A stretch of 64,000 nucleotides of DNA, from the NCBI RefSeq assembly GCF_001678945.1, contig NZ_CP015124.1, forward strand, positions 1,364,001 through 1,428,000, given 5' to 3'. This document shows, piece by piece, positions 24,025 through 34,051 of the stretch; position 1 is the stretch's first letter, and each line of letters begins with the position of its first letter. A program made the position numbers and the translations under genes. A model generated the notes under the pieces. The model was not told where the DNA came from. It saw only the letters and a list, made by a program, of their open reading frames with translations, and searched no databases. This stretch comes from Phaeobacter gallaeciensis. Its GTDB lineage: Bacteria > Pseudomonadota > Alphaproteobacteria > Rhodobacterales > Rhodobacteraceae.

Positions 24025-24753
24025 TTAGCGGCTTGCATCCGGGGTGAAGGTCGAGAAGTCGACCAGAGTCCCCAGCATCTGCAGATAGGCGATCAGAGCG
24101 TCAGCTTCGGAAACACCCGGCTGGCCATCAAAGTTACGCACATTGATGTCTTCGCCATAGCGCTCCATCAGGCCGTCGTAATCGCTGTCGGGATCCGCTT
24201 GCGCCATGAAGTCGGCTTGCGCGGCTTCGACCATCTCGTCGGTGTAGGGCACGCCCAGGATCGCATTGGTGGCCATGATGTCACCGATGTATTTGCCGTC
24301 CAGCATGGTCCGCTCAAGGAAGCCATATTTGGGCATCACCGATTCCGGCACCACCGACTGCGGATTGCGCAGGTGGTCCACGTGCCACTCATCCGAGTAG
24401 CGGCCACCGACACGGGCCAGATCCGGCCCGGTCCGCTTGGACCCCCACTGGAACGGGTGATCGTACATCGATTCCGCCGCCAGCGAGTAGTGACCATAGC
24501 GTTCGACCTCGTCCCGCATGGGGCGGATCATCTGGCTGTGGCAGACGTAGCAGCCTTCACGGATGTAGACTTCGCGACCAGCCATCTCCAGCGGGGTGTA
24601 GGGACGCATGCCCTCCACCTCTTCGATGGTGTTTTCCAGCCAGAACAGCGGTGCGATCTGCACCAGACCACCGATGGTCACAACCAGGAAGCTGCACACC
24701 AGAAGGAGGGTCGCGTTGGTCTCGAGGATTTTATGTTTGTCGAGAATTGCCAT
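24025..24753 (-). CDS. ccoO: cbb3-type cytochrome c oxidase subunit II (monoheme CcoO)
   Basis: The protein has 242 residues with an N-terminal membrane helix (about 13-37) and one heme c site CYVCH at residues 68-72, followed by SQMIRPM, the usual CcoO context. It receives electrons from CcoP and passes them to the CcoN hemes. Gene order ccoN-O-Q-P and tight spacing are standard. Confidence 0.98.
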   Translation of the reverse strand: MAILDKHKILETNATLLLVCSFLVVTIGGLVQIAPLFWLENTIEEVEGMRPYTPLEMAGREVYIREGCYVCHSQMIRPMRDEVERYGHYSLAAESMYDHPFQWGSKRTGPDLARVGGRYSDEWHVDHLRNPQSVVPESVMPKYGFLERTMLDGKYIGDIMATNAILGVPYTDEMVEAAQADFMAQADPDSDYDGLMERYGEDINVRNFDGQPGVSEADALIAYLQMLGTLVDFSTFTPDASR

Positions 24754-24766
24754 TGTCCGGCCCTCC

Positions 24767-26377
24767 TTATTCAGCCGGGACCGAGACCGACAGGCTGGCT
24801 TCTTTGGCCGGCGCCCGACGGACGGTCATGATGAGGTTGTAGCACATGATGATCGCACCGGTGAGGTACATGACCCCGCCTAGACCGCGCACCACATACA
24901 TCGGAAGCTTTGCAGCCACGGTGTCGGCAAAGGAGTTCACCAGGAAGCCATTCGCATCCACTTCGCGCCACATCAGGCCTTCCATGATGCCGGTCACCCA
25001 CATGGAGGCGGCATAGAGAACGATACCGATGGTGGCGAGCCAGAAGTGCCAGGACACCATCTGCAGCGAGTAGAGACGCTCACGTTTCCACAGAACCGGC
25101 ACCAGGAAGTAGAGGGCACCGAAGGTGATCATGCCATTCCAGCCAAGAGCGCCGGAGTGTACGTGACCGATGGTCCAGTCGGTGTAGTGCGACAGCGAGT
25201 TCACGGCGCGGATCGACATCATCGGACCTTCGAAGGTGGACATGCCGTAGAAGCCGACCGAGATCACCATCATGCGGATGACGGGGTCGGTGCGCAGCTT
25301 GTCCCAGGCACCCGACAGGGTCATCAGACCGTTGATCATACCACCCCAGGACGGCATCCACAGCACGATCGAGAACACCATGCCAAGGGTCGAGGCCCAG
25401 TCAGGCAGCGCGGTGTAGTGCAGGTGGTGCGGACCAGCCCAGATGTAGATGAAGATCAGCGCCCAGAAGTGGATGATCGACAGTTTGTAGCTGAACACGG
25501 GACGTTCGGCCTGTTTCGGGATGAAATAGTACATCATCCCGAGGAAGCCAGCGGTCAGGAAGAAGCCCACCGCGTTGTGGCCATACCACCACTGCACCAT
25601 CGCATCCTGCACGCCGGGCCAGACGATGACCGATTTGGACCCCCAGATGGAGACCGGGATAGTCAGGTTGTTGACCACGTGCAGCATCGCGACGGTCACG
25701 ATGAAGGCCAGGTAGAACCAGTTGGCGACGTAGATATGCGGCTCTTTCCGCTTGATCAGCGTGCCCAGGAATACAGCAAGATAGGCGACCCATACGATGG
25801 TCAGCCACAGGTCAACATACCATTCCGGCTCGGCGTATTCCTTGGACTGGGTCCCGCCCAGGACATAGCCGGTTGCGGCCAGAACGATGAACAGCTGATA
25901 GCCCCAGAACACGAACCACGCCAAGTTGCCGCCCCAAAGCCGCGCCGCGGAGGTGCGCTGAACGACATAGAAAGAGGTTGCCAGAAGCGCGTTGCCCCCG
26001 AAGGCGAAGATCACCGCCGAGGTGTGCAGCGGACGCAGACGGCCAAAGTTGGCAAAGCCCTGCGCCCAGTCGAAGTTCAGAACCGGAAAGGCCAGCTGGA
26101 AGGCAATAAACGTGCCCGCCAGAAAACCAACAACGCCCCAAAAGGCGGTGGCAATGACCCCGTAGCGCACGACGCTATCGAAATATTCGTGCTCCAGATT
26201 GCCGGTGGCCGGTACCGGCTCATCCGTCTTGCGAAGTGTGTAGAGGAAAAGCCCACCAGCCACGAGCATCACGATGATCGCGTGCACCTGGTAAGCCAGA
26301 TCGCGCGCATAGTTGATCCCGATCATCGCAAAGAGCGTGACCAGACCAAGCGCTATCAGCTTGAGATAATTAGACAT
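24767..26377 (-). CDS. ccoN: cbb3-type cytochrome c oxidase subunit I
   Basis: From the ATG at 26375-26377 the protein has 536 residues, starting [11 protein letters not shown], the normal size for CcoN. Twelve membrane helices are expected. Heme and CuB ligand regions include [27 protein letters not shown] and [13 protein letters not shown]; the last holds CuB histidines. It is the catalytic O2-reducing, proton-pumping subunit with high oxygen affinity. An upstream frame extension is not credible because it covers the FNR promoter region. The site AAGGGA precedes this start. Confidence 0.97.
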   Translation of the reverse strand: MSNYLKLIALGLVTLFAMIGINYARDLAYQVHAIIVMLVAGGLFLYTLRKTDEPVPATGNLEHEYFDSVVRYGVIATAFWGVVGFLAGTFIAFQLAFPVLNFDWAQGFANFGRLRPLHTSAVIFAFGGNALLATSFYVVQRTSAARLWGGNLAWFVFWGYQLFIVLAATGYVLGGTQSKEYAEPEWYVDLWLTIVWVAYLAVFLGTLIKRKEPHIYVANWFYLAFIVTVAMLHVVNNLTIPVSIWGSKSVIVWPGVQDAMVQWWYGHNAVGFFLTAGFLGMMYYFIPKQAERPVFSYKLSIIHFWALIFIYIWAGPHHLHYTALPDWASTLGMVFSIVLWMPSWGGMINGLMTLSGAWDKLRTDPVIRMMVISVGFYGMSTFEGPMMSIRAVNSLSHYTDWTIGHVHSGALGWNGMITFGALYFLVPVLWKRERLYSLQMVSWHFWLATIGIVLYAASMWVTGIMEGLMWREVDANGFLVNSFADTVAAKLPMYVVRGLGGVMYLTGAIIMCYNLIMTVRRAPAKEASLSVSVPAE

Positions 26378-26470
26378 CTTGCGTCCCTTTAACATGTACC
26401 GCGCGATTCTTCCGCCACGCGGGACCTTTTTAGACCGAGTTTGTGATGCAGAACGCGCCGCTTCCATGCA

Positions 26471-26484
26471 TTGATCTGCATCAA
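26471..26484. promoter_or_regulatory. FNR box between ccoNOQP and the universal stress protein gene
   Basis: TTGATCTGCATCAA is a perfect match to TTGAT-N4-ATCAA. It lies in the 204-bp divergent gap, centred about 100 bp from both starts, and can serve ccoN (minus; class II start near 26436) and the usp gene (plus). No strong -10 was seen for either. Confidence 0.92.
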
Positions 26485-26581
26485 GACAATTGCCAAACAA
26501 GTGTGACACATCATTTATGGCACAGCCATTGAAACGCGGTCCCTTCTGGGGATTTTGCGCTATTTCCACCAAGGGATGACA

Positions 26582-27421
26582 ATGACCTACAAAACCTTCT
26601 TATCCGTTCTGACTAACCAGAACACCGCCGCAGCTCCGCTGGCTCAGGCCGCCGCTCTGGCAGAGCATTTTTCCGGCCATACCGAGGTTCTGTGCCTTGG
26701 CGTGGACCGGACCCAAACGGGGTACTACTACGCCGGTGCCAATGCCATGATCATCCAGGAAGCCATGGTACGGGCGCAGGAAGAAGCAGCAGAGGTCCAA
26801 ACCCACGCCGCAGAGGTCATGGAGCGTAGTGGCACGCCCTTTTCGACCGATATCGCCATCGCGCCGGTGGCCGATCTGGGCCGCCACGTGGCGCATCATG
26901 CGCGATTCTCGGATCTGGTGGTGCTCGGCAAACCCTACGGCGAAGGCATCGGCGTAGAGGCAGAGCCCGTGGTTGAAGCGGCCCTGTTTGAAGGACGCAC
27001 CCCGGTTCTGGTGGTGCCGGATGACGCCGAGCCGATCACCCAGCCGAAAACCGTGCTGCTGGCTTGGAACGAAAGCATCGAGGCTATGACCGCGATCCGC
27101 AAAGCGCTGCCCTTCCTCGAAGGCGCCGAGGTGGCCCGCATCGTCGTCATCGACCCGCCGCAGCACAGCCCGGAACGGTCCGATCCCGGCGGGATGCTGG
27201 CGCAGATGCTCTCGCGCCATGGCGTAAAATGCGAAATCGACGTGCTCAGCAAGACGATGCCACGGGTTTCGGACATCCTGAACCGTCATGCCACCGATAC
27301 CGGTGCGGATATGATCGTGATGGGCGCCTATGGCCACTCCCGTTTCCGCGAGGCGATTCTGGGCGGCGCGACCCGCAACATGCTGGAAAAAGCGACCGTT
27401 CCAGTCTTTATGGCCCACTGA
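26582..27421 (+). CDS. Universal stress protein, tandem UspA domains
   Basis: The protein has 279 residues with two Usp folds (about 1-145 and 150-278). The second has the ATP-binding pattern [20 protein letters not shown] near the C terminus. Divergence from ccoNOQP with a shared perfect FNR box suggests induction at low oxygen, as for other usp genes near fnr/cco loci. The start at 26582 has AAGGGA five bp upstream; an in-frame ATG six bp earlier would leave no spacing. Confidence 0.88.
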   Translation: MTYKTFLSVLTNQNTAAAPLAQAAALAEHFSGHTEVLCLGVDRTQTGYYYAGANAMIIQEAMVRAQEEAAEVQTHAAEVMERSGTPFSTDIAIAPVADLGRHVAHHARFSDLVVLGKPYGEGIGVEAEPVVEAALFEGRTPVLVVPDDAEPITQPKTVLLAWNESIEAMTAIRKALPFLEGAEVARIVVIDPPQHSPERSDPGGMLAQMLSRHGVKCEIDVLSKTMPRVSDILNRHATDTGADMIVMGAYGHSRFREAILGGATRNMLEKATVPVFMAH

Positions 27422-27466
27422 TTTCACTGCCTGACCACGCGTGGCTGGCAAAGAAACGACGCAAAC

Positions 27467-27494
27467 AAAAGGCGCCCGATCAGGGGCGCCTTTT
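27467..27494. terminator. Bidirectional terminator after the usp gene
   Basis: AAAAGGCGCCC / GGGCGCCTTTT, an 11-bp perfect stem with a 6-nt loop and flanking A/T tracts, between the convergent usp (+) and GlsB-like (-) genes. Confidence 0.92.
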
Positions 27495-27516
27495 TACATT
27501 CTGTCGCAGGGCTGGC

Positions 27517-27774
27517 TCAGCGTGCTTTTCGGACCAACCCTATGACAAACAATAGAATCACCGCGCCGATGGTGGCGTGGATCACCGAAGCCAGCACCCC
27601 GCCACCAACGGCAAAACCAAGAGCCGGGAAAATCGCCCCCGCCAGAAAGGCGCCAACGATCCCCACGATGATATTGCCAATGACGCCAAACCCGCGCCCC
27701 TGCATGATCTTGCCCGACAGCCAACCTGCCAAGGCGCCGATGATCAGCATTCCGATCAGACTTTCGAAGTGCAT
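27517..27774 (-). CDS. GlsB/YeaQ/YmgE family stress-response membrane protein
   Basis: This 85-residue hydrophobic protein has three predicted helices. The family pattern is MLIIGALAGWLSGKIMQG, GVIGNIIVGIVGAFLAG and a C-terminal helix ending VRKAR. These small membrane proteins are often stress-induced in bacteria; the biochemical role is not established. A GGGGAG site precedes the ATG. Confidence 0.88.
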   Translation of the reverse strand: MHFESLIGMLIIGALAGWLSGKIMQGRGFGVIGNIIVGIVGAFLAGAIFPALGFAVGGGVLASVIHATIGAVILLFVIGLVRKAR

Positions 27775-27822
27775 ATGATTTCTCCCCTGTTTCAGGCAGC
27801 TTAGCTGCGAAGCCCTGCGAGG

Positions 27823-29160
27823 TCACGCCCGCACGTAATGCATGCCCTGGAACCGTGCCCGCATCGCGCGGGTGCGCGGTGCCACGGCTGCGGGATCGTT
27901 CCCGATCAGCCCCTGCGCGATCAGCGCCGCCAGTTCCGGCGCATCCGCAGGCGTGACACCCCGGCGCACCAATTCGGGCGTTCCGATGCGCAGACCGTTC
28001 ATGTCACCCGGCACCTCGGCAATTGGCAGGCCGATCCCACAGGCCAGGAACCCGGCTTTCCGCAGGGTTTTGGATGCTGCCTGCCCACCACCGAAACCAG
28101 CGGCTTCAACCGCGAACTGATGCGATTGGGTTGCCTTTCCTGCGCCTTTGAACACCGGCAGTCCAAGCTTTTCCAATTCATCCGCCAGCGCCTGCGCCAG
28201 GTCGATCATAGCCTTTGCGTAGGCGGGGCCATAGTCGATCCAATCCAGAAGGCTGACCGCCAGCGCCGCCGTCTTGGCCGCGTCAAAATTGGCCGTCATC
28301 CCCGGAAAGGCGATGGCATCAAGCCGCTCAGCAACCGCCGCGTCATTGCTGACAATCAGCCCCCCGGCCGGTCCGCCAAGGCTCTTGTAAGTGCTCATCG
28401 TCATCAGATGGGCGCCCTCCTGTAGTGGATTGGCCCAGGCGCCGCCCGCGATGATACCGCATTGATGCGCCGCGTCGAACAGCACCTTTGCGCCGACCTC
28501 ATCTGCGATGGCGCGGACCTCTGCCACCGGGTGCGGAAAGAGGTTCAGGCTGCCTCCGATGGTGATCAGGCTTGGCTGCACCTCATGCGCCATACGGCGC
28601 AAGCCATCCAGATCCACGGTGTAGCCATCCGCGTGCACTGGCGCCGGATGTGTTTTCAACCCGTAAAGCCCCGCACAGCCCGCCTCATGGTGCGTCACAT
28701 GTCCACCCACGGTGGCGGGCGGCGCGATGATACTGTCCCCCGGCTGCGTCAGAGCCATGAAACCATAGAGATTGGCGAGCGCGCCGGAGCCGACCCGAAC
28801 CTCGGCATAGGCCGCCTGAAACACCTCGGCGGCCAATTCGGCGGCGATCACCTCGATCTCCTCAATGGCCTCCAGCCCCATTTCATATTTGTCGCCAGGA
28901 TAGCCCAGCGACGGCCGACTGCCGAGCCCGGATGACAACACCGCCTCGGCAGCCGGGTTCATCACGTTGGTGGCTGGGTTGAGGTTGAAACACTCTTCAT
29001 CGTGGATTTCCGCATTGCGTCGGATCAGCGCATCGATCCGCCCCGACAGCCTCTCGGTCGTTGCAGCGGCAGTCTGCTGTGCAATCTCCTGCACATGAGC
29101 CTCGCAGGCCGCTGGCACCCAAGGGCGCTGTGCAAGGCGTTGTTTTGCCGGATCAGTCAT
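27823..29160 (-). CDS. SHMT-family PLP enzyme, substrate uncertain
   Basis: This 445-residue serine hydroxymethyltransferase-fold enzyme has SLGYPGDKYEMG near residue 85, FDAAHQCGIIAGG (PLP-contact Asp and His) and the PLP Lys in TYKSLGGPAGG. Canonical SHMT reads THKTLRGPRGG at the last site, so this is a divergent paralogue. It may act on alpha-methylserine or another beta-hydroxy amino acid. It diverges from a LysR gene, suggesting substrate-induced expression rather than housekeeping. The ATG at 29158-29160 has AGGG about 9 bp upstream; an earlier ATG 9 bp upstream has no spacing. Confidence 0.8.
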   Translation of the reverse strand: MTDPAKQRLAQRPWVPAACEAHVQEIAQQTAAATTERLSGRIDALIRRNAEIHDEECFNLNPATNVMNPAAEAVLSSGLGSRPSLGYPGDKYEMGLEAIEEIEVIAAELAAEVFQAAYAEVRVGSGALANLYGFMALTQPGDSIIAPPATVGGHVTHHEAGCAGLYGLKTHPAPVHADGYTVDLDGLRRMAHEVQPSLITIGGSLNLFPHPVAEVRAIADEVGAKVLFDAAHQCGIIAGGAWANPLQEGAHLMTMSTYKSLGGPAGGLIVSNDAAVAERLDAIAFPGMTANFDAAKTAALAVSLLDWIDYGPAYAKAMIDLAQALADELEKLGLPVFKGAGKATQSHQFAVEAAGFGGGQAASKTLRKAGFLACGIGLPIAEVPGDMNGLRIGTPELVRRGVTPADAPELAALIAQGLIGNDPAAVAPRTRAMRARFQGMHYVRA

Positions 29161-29273
29161 GTGGATCATCCCTGTTGCGGATCTATTGCGTTGCCTCAGT
29201 GAAGCCGCCGTGCCCCCTTGTGCGCAAACCAGTTTTGCGAAAAATTAGGGTTAGAAAAACTAGGCCTTTTTTC

Positions 29274-30167
29274 ATGAGCGTCTCTCCGCCCCGTCCCAGA
29301 TCCCTGCCCCTGACCGCCTTGCGCGCCTTCGAGGCTGCTGCCCGGCTCGGTAGTTTTGCCGCCGCAGCGCAGGAGCTTGGCGTCACGCCAGGGGCGGTAT
29401 CGGCGCATATCAAGACGCTGGAAGATGCGCTTGGGGCGCCGCTGTTTCATCGCCGGGCCAAGGCAGTGGAGCTGACCGCGCCGGGCGCGCGTGCCCTGCC
29501 CGAATTTACCGCCGCCTTTGATCAGCTGGCCAGGGCGGTGCAAACCCTGCGGGATGAAGCAGCCCCGGCGGTAGTGCATATCGCAACCCTACCCTCGGTC
29601 GCGCAGTTCTGGTTGTCCCCACGTTTGCCCGCCCTGCGGCAGGCCATGCCCGAGGTTGCCATTTCGGTCACCGCGCTGGAAACACCGCCCAACCTGAAAC
29701 GCACGCCTTATGATCTGTGCCTGTTCTTCGACCCGTCGCAGGGGCAGCCAGTGGAACGAGATGTCATATTTCCAGTCTGTGCCCCCAATCTGGCCGCACA
29801 GCTTTCGCGGCCCGAGGATCTGCGAAATGTGCCCTGCCTGACTGACACCACATGGGACCGGGACTGGATGCATTGGCTGGCTGCAGTGGATCTCAGTGAG
29901 AAGGTGACGCCACGGGGACCGGTCTATTCGCTCTATGCCCTCGCGGTAGAGGAAACCCTGAACGGTGCCGGGGTGCTGATCGGCCACGCCGCCCTTTTGG
30001 CGCCTTTGCTGCAATCAGGACGGCTGGTTGCGCCCTTTGCCACCAAGGTTACACTGCCGGATGCCCTGCGCCTGTGGCGCCTGCCCGGCCGGGGCTCGGC
30101 AGCTGCAGTCAATCAGGTGGCGGAGTGGCTGAAAAGCAGCGCTGGAGAAGAGATCTTGCAAAGCTGA
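29274..30167 (+). CDS. LysR family transcriptional regulator (GcvA-like)
   Basis: The protein has 297 residues. The N-terminal helix-turn-helix reads PLTALRAFEAAARLGSFAAAA then ELGVTPGAVSAHIKTLE, typical of GcvA-type LysR proteins. The rest is the effector-binding domain. It diverges from the SHMT-like gene, its likely target, with an AT-rich 113-bp gap containing repeated TTAG/CTAG motifs. The frame stays open upstream but the ATG at 29274 gives the family start. Confidence 0.88.
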   Translation: MSVSPPRPRSLPLTALRAFEAAARLGSFAAAAQELGVTPGAVSAHIKTLEDALGAPLFHRRAKAVELTAPGARALPEFTAAFDQLARAVQTLRDEAAPAVVHIATLPSVAQFWLSPRLPALRQAMPEVAISVTALETPPNLKRTPYDLCLFFDPSQGQPVERDVIFPVCAPNLAAQLSRPEDLRNVPCLTDTTWDRDWMHWLAAVDLSEKVTPRGPVYSLYALAVEETLNGAGVLIGHAALLAPLLQSGRLVAPFATKVTLPDALRLWRLPGRGSAAAVNQVAEWLKSSAGEEILQS

Positions 30168-30171
30168 CACG

Positions 30172-30208
30172 AAAAAGGGGCGGACAGATCTGCACCTGTT
30201 TCGCCCCT
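30172..30208 (-). terminator. Intrinsic terminator after fnrL
   Basis: AGGGGCG (30176-30182) pairs with CGCCCCT (30202-30208) with a ~19-nt loop. On the minus strand it is followed by TTTTTC, so it ends the fnrL transcript. Confidence 0.6.
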
Positions 30209-30246
30209 GTCCAATATGCACGCGTTGATTGCGCACAGCGTGGATC

Positions 30247-30987
30247 TCAGCCGAGGAAACCACCGTCACTATCGTCGCCCGCTTCTTCCAGCAGGCGCCC
30301 CATGTCGGGCACGGTCACGTGCCGCTTGCCTTCGAGCTCGATCACGCCGTCCTTTTTCAGCGCCGACATCTGGCGGCTGACGGTTTCAAGGGTCAGGCCA
30401 AGGTAGTCTGCCATTGCCTCCCGCGTGAGCGGCAGATCAAACACCATCCGATCCTTCGCTCCTGCGGGAGTCAGAGACGCATCCCGGCGGGCAATGATCG
30501 ATAGCAGGCTGGCGATCTTTTCCCGGGCAGTCTTGCGGCCCAGTACCAGCATCCATTCCCGCGCGGCGTCCAGTTCATCCAGCGTCATTTCAAGCAGGCG
30601 GTGCGCGATATGTGGCGTACGCGCCATCAGTTCTTCAAAGGGTTTCTTGCGGAAACAGCACATCACCACTTCGGTTGTGGCGACCACGTTATAGGCCGCG
30701 CCATCGCGCCCGGGGCGTCCGACAAAATCGCTGGGCAGGAGAAGACCGACCATCTGGGTACGACCATCTTCCATTGTCTGGGTCAGGGTCGCGATGCCGG
30801 AAACCACCGAACCGACAAAATTCATCGAGTCGCCGGACCAGATAATCGGGCGCCCCGCCTCATAGGTCCGGTAGTATTTGATGGCATCCAACTCTTCCAA
30901 TTCATCCGAATCGCAGCGCGCACAGACCGCGCGATGCCTGATCGGGCAATCACCACAGTTGAAAGATGAAATCGTGGGGGCTGTCAT
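30247..30987 (-). CDS. fnrL: Crp/Fnr family oxygen-responsive regulator FnrL
   Basis: The protein has 246 residues. The N-terminal Cys cluster (Cys11, 14, 22, 25) and a Cys pair at 110-111 can supply the four ligands of the oxygen-labile 4Fe-4S cluster. A cyclic-nucleotide-binding-like beta roll and a long dimerisation helix follow, then a C-terminal winged helix with the recognition helix LTLETVSRQMSAL; the E..SR pattern is the FNR specificity signature. It should activate ccoNOQP, ccoGHIS and hemN under low oxygen. An FNR box lies 13 bp upstream of its start, which suggests autoregulation, probably repression. Confidence 0.95.
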   Translation of the reverse strand: MTAPTISSFNCGDCPIRHRAVCARCDSDELEELDAIKYYRTYEAGRPIIWSGDSMNFVGSVVSGIATLTQTMEDGRTQMVGLLLPSDFVGRPGRDGAAYNVVATTEVVMCCFRKKPFEELMARTPHIAHRLLEMTLDELDAAREWMLVLGRKTAREKIASLLSIIARRDASLTPAGAKDRMVFDLPLTREAMADYLGLTLETVSRQMSALKKDGVIELEGKRHVTVPDMGRLLEEAGDDSDGGFLG

Positions 30988-30999
30988 GGCGTGTCCCGC

Positions 31000-31013
31000 T
31001 TGATCTGGGTCAA
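31000..31013. promoter_or_regulatory. FNR box between fnrL and hemN
   Basis: TTGATCTGGGTCAA matches TTGAY-N4-RTCAA. The centre is 42.5 bp from the hemN ATG and only 19.5 bp from the fnrL ATG, so activation of hemN and steric repression of fnrL are both plausible. Confidence 0.85.
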
Positions 31014-31036
31014 AGTCTAGTTACTCGTACACGATT

Positions 31037-31049
31037 TACGATAGTCCGA
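31037..31049 (+). promoter_or_regulatory. Predicted hemN promoter giving a leaderless mRNA
   Basis: TACGAT at 31037-31042 is the best -10 at the class II distance from the FNR box. Transcription would begin at 31048-31049, the hemN start codon. No Shine-Dalgarno is present between the -10 and the ATG. Confidence 0.5.
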
Positions 31050-32404
31050 TGAAACAGAAATCACAATTGGCAAGCCTCGGATTATTCGATGCTAAAGTGC
31101 CGCGCTATACCAGCTACCCCACGGCGCCGCACTTTGCAGGCGGCGTAAATGCCAGTGTTTTCTCAGGCTGGCTAAGGGATATCGCGCCTGGCAGTCAGAT
31201 CTCGCTTTATGTGCATGTGCCTTTCTGCCGCAGGCTGTGCTGGTTCTGCGCCTGCCGCACACAGGGAACCCAGTCGGACGCCCCGGTCAGGGCCTATCTC
31301 GACACGCTCAAGGCCGAAATCGCGCTGCTGAAATCGCACCTCCCCGAAGGTGTCAGCCTGTCCCGGCTGCATTGGGGCGGTGGCACACCGACGCTGCTAT
31401 CAGCCGATATGATTCGTGAACTGGCCGCCGCGCAGGCCGATCTAGCGCCATGGGCCCTTGGCACCAAGTTTTCGGTCGAGATTGATCCAAACGAATGCGA
31501 CGCGGCGCGGCTGGATGCCCTGGCCGAGGCAGGCATGAACCGGGCCTCGATCGGGGTGCAGGATTTCGACGCCACCATCCAGAACGCAATCGGGCGGCTG
31601 CAAAGCTATGAGTTGACGCATGAAACCTTCGAAATGCTGCGCGCGCGGGGGATCCACAGTATCAATGCTGACATCCTGTTCGGGCTGCCACATCAGACGC
31701 CGGAGCGGATCACCGACAGCGCGCAGAAACTGTTGTCCCTCTCACCGGATCGGGTCGCCCTGTTTGGATATGCGCATGTGCCCTGGATGGCGCGGCGCCA
31801 GACCATGATTCCTACTGATACCCTGCCGACGCCCGAAAATCGGCTGGATCTTTTTGATACCGCCCGGCGCCTGTTCCTGTGGGACGGCTACCGCGAGATT
31901 GGCATCGATCATTTTGCAAGGCCGGACGACAGTCTGATCAAGGCTCAGACCTCTGGGCGGCTCAAACGGAATTTCCAGGGCTATACCGAGGATCCCGCCG
32001 ACGTTCTGATCGGCATCGGCGCCTCGGCAATCTCGCGGTTCCCGCAGGGCTACGCCCAGAACGCCCCCGGCACCGCGGACCACGCAAAGGCGATAGCGAC
32101 AGGTCAGTTTGCAACCGCGCGCGGACATGTCTTTCAGGGAGAAGACAAGTTGCGGGGTCGCATGATCGAATCGCTGATGTGCGATTTCAGGATCAGCGCC
32201 GAAGATATTCTTGGCAAGTTTCAGATTTCGGCGCAATGGCTCCGGGATGTGCTGGAGCAAACAGCCCGCGCCTTTCCGAACATGGTGGAACTGTCGCAGG
32301 AAGGGCTGTCGATCCCGGAGCGCGCCCGCCCCCTGACCCGGATGATCGCACGTAGTCTGGACGCCTATGAGGTGAACCAGGCCGGGCACAGCTCCGCGAT
32401 CTGA
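31049..32404 (+). CDS. hemN: Oxygen-independent coproporphyrinogen III oxidase
   Basis: This 451-residue radical-SAM enzyme coordinates its 4Fe-4S cluster in the HemN pattern Cys60-x3-Cys64-x2-Cys67 with Cys69 (PFCRRLCWFCACR). VPRYTSYPTAPHF near residue 18 and HWGGGTPT near 110 are HemN signatures that separate it from HemW. It makes protoporphyrinogen IX without oxygen, the anaerobic counterpart of HemF. It diverges from fnrL with an FNR box between them. No ribosome site is seen before the ATG. Confidence 0.95.
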   Translation: MKQKSQLASLGLFDAKVPRYTSYPTAPHFAGGVNASVFSGWLRDIAPGSQISLYVHVPFCRRLCWFCACRTQGTQSDAPVRAYLDTLKAEIALLKSHLPEGVSLSRLHWGGGTPTLLSADMIRELAAAQADLAPWALGTKFSVEIDPNECDAARLDALAEAGMNRASIGVQDFDATIQNAIGRLQSYELTHETFEMLRARGIHSINADILFGLPHQTPERITDSAQKLLSLSPDRVALFGYAHVPWMARRQTMIPTDTLPTPENRLDLFDTARRLFLWDGYREIGIDHFARPDDSLIKAQTSGRLKRNFQGYTEDPADVLIGIGASAISRFPQGYAQNAPGTADHAKAIATGQFATARGHVFQGEDKLRGRMIESLMCDFRISAEDILGKFQISAQWLRDVLEQTARAFPNMVELSQEGLSIPERARPLTRMIARSLDAYEVNQAGHSSAI

Positions 32405-32470
32405 TATCCCGTTTGATATCGCGCCGACGCCTCAAAAGGCCGCGCTGCCTGCCGCTGGCGAGTCAGCCGC

Positions 32471-34051
32471 TCAGCGCGTCGCCGCAAGAAGCTGGCGTGT
32501 GTACTCCTCCCGGGGGTTTTCAAACAGCGCGTCTGCCTCTCCGGCCTCCACCACGTCGCCCTGCTTCATCACAATCATTTTGTGCGACATGGCGCGCACG
32601 ACGTTCAGATCGTGGGAAATAAACAGATAGGCCAGCCCATAGCGCGTCTGCAGATCGCGCAGCAGATCGACTATCTGCACCTGAACCGTCATGTCCAGCG
32701 CCGATGTCGGCTCATCCAGTACCACCAGCCGCGGCCGCAGCACCATGGCACGGGCAATGGCGATGCGTTGCCGCTGTCCGCCCGAAAACTCGTGCGGGTA
32801 GCGGTCCATCGCCGCCGGGTCCAGCCCGACCTCCAGCATCACCTCAGCCACCAACTCGCGGGTGTTGCGATGCTGATCGACCTTATGGATTGCCAGACCT
32901 TCGGAAATAATCTGTGCGCAGGTCATCCGGGGGCTGAGAGAACCGAATGGATCCTGAAACACGATCTGCATGTCCTTGCGCAGGCGCCGCAGATCCCGCG
33001 TTGACCATTGTCGAAGGTCATCGCCGCGAAATCGCACCTCACCCTCCGACGCAATCAGCCGCATGATGGCCAGTGCGAGGGTCGTCTTGCCAGAGCCGCT
33101 TTCCCCGACAATGCCAAGGGTTTCCCCTGCCCGGACGGAAATGGAGGTCGGATTGACAGCCTTCACATGGCCAACGGTACGCTTCAGCAAGCCCTTCTGG
33201 ATCGGGAACCAGACCTTGAGATCCGAGGTGCGGACCAATTCCTCGGCGCCTTCGGGCACGGCGGCAGGTTGCCCGGAGGGCTCGGCCGCCAGCAATTTCT
33301 GCGTATAGGGATGCTGCGGGTTCGCAAAAATATCCTCGGCAGGACCGCTTTCGACGATCTCGCCGTCCTTCATCACGCAGACTCGGTCGGCAATGCGCCG
33401 CACGATGGCCAGATCATGGGTGATGAACAACAACCCCATGCCTTCGCTTTCCTTCAGCTCGGCCAGAAGTTCGAGAATCTGGGCCTGAATAGTGACATCC
33501 AGCGCCGTGGTCGGCTCATCCGCGATCAGGATCTCGGGCTTGTTGGCCAGCGCCATGGCGATCATCACCCGTTGCCGCTGCCCACCGGACAGCTCGTGCG
33601 GATAGGCGCCAAGACGGGTTTCCGGATCGCGGATACCGACCTTGATCAGCAGTTCCAGAATGCGGTCCCGCGCCGCCTGCCCCACCAGCCCCTGATGCAG
33701 GGCCAGCGATTCCGACAGTTGCTTTTCGATGGTATGCAACGGGTTGAGCGAGGTCATCGGCTCCTGAAAGATAAAGCTGATGTCGTTGCCACGCAGTTTC
33801 ATCAGGTGCTTTTCGTCGGCGCCGACCATCTCTTCGCCGTTGTAGAGCACCGATCCGGTCACCGTGGCGCTATCACCGAGCAAGGACACGGTGGATAGAG
33901 CCGACACGGATTTTCCGGACCCGGATTCCCCCACCAGCGCCACTGTTTCGCCGCGCCCAACCGCAAAGGACACGCCTTTGACCGCTTCGGTCTCCTTGCC
34001 GTCTTGGCGGAAAGAAACACGCAGGCCTTTCACCTCCAGTATCGCAGTCAT
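32471..34051 (-). CDS. yejF: Peptide ABC transporter, fused ATP-binding protein (YejF-like)
   Basis: This 526-residue protein has two complete ABC ATPase domains. Walker A motifs GESGSGKS and GESGSGKT lie near residues 40 and 312, signature motifs are ELSGGQRQR and EFSGGQRQR, and each is followed by a Walker B ending in DEPT. Fusion of both ATPases in one chain is typical of YejF. It powers import of oligopeptides through YejB/YejE. Its start overlaps the yejE stop by 4 bp. Confidence 0.93.
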   Translation of the reverse strand: MTAILEVKGLRVSFRQDGKETEAVKGVSFAVGRGETVALVGESGSGKSVSALSTVSLLGDSATVTGSVLYNGEEMVGADEKHLMKLRGNDISFIFQEPMTSLNPLHTIEKQLSESLALHQGLVGQAARDRILELLIKVGIRDPETRLGAYPHELSGGQRQRVMIAMALANKPEILIADEPTTALDVTIQAQILELLAELKESEGMGLLFITHDLAIVRRIADRVCVMKDGEIVESGPAEDIFANPQHPYTQKLLAAEPSGQPAAVPEGAEELVRTSDLKVWFPIQKGLLKRTVGHVKAVNPTSISVRAGETLGIVGESGSGKTTLALAIMRLIASEGEVRFRGDDLRQWSTRDLRRLRKDMQIVFQDPFGSLSPRMTCAQIISEGLAIHKVDQHRNTRELVAEVMLEVGLDPAAMDRYPHEFSGGQRQRIAIARAMVLRPRLVVLDEPTSALDMTVQVQIVDLLRDLQTRYGLAYLFISHDLNVVRAMSHKMIVMKQGDVVEAGEADALFENPREEYTRQLLAATR

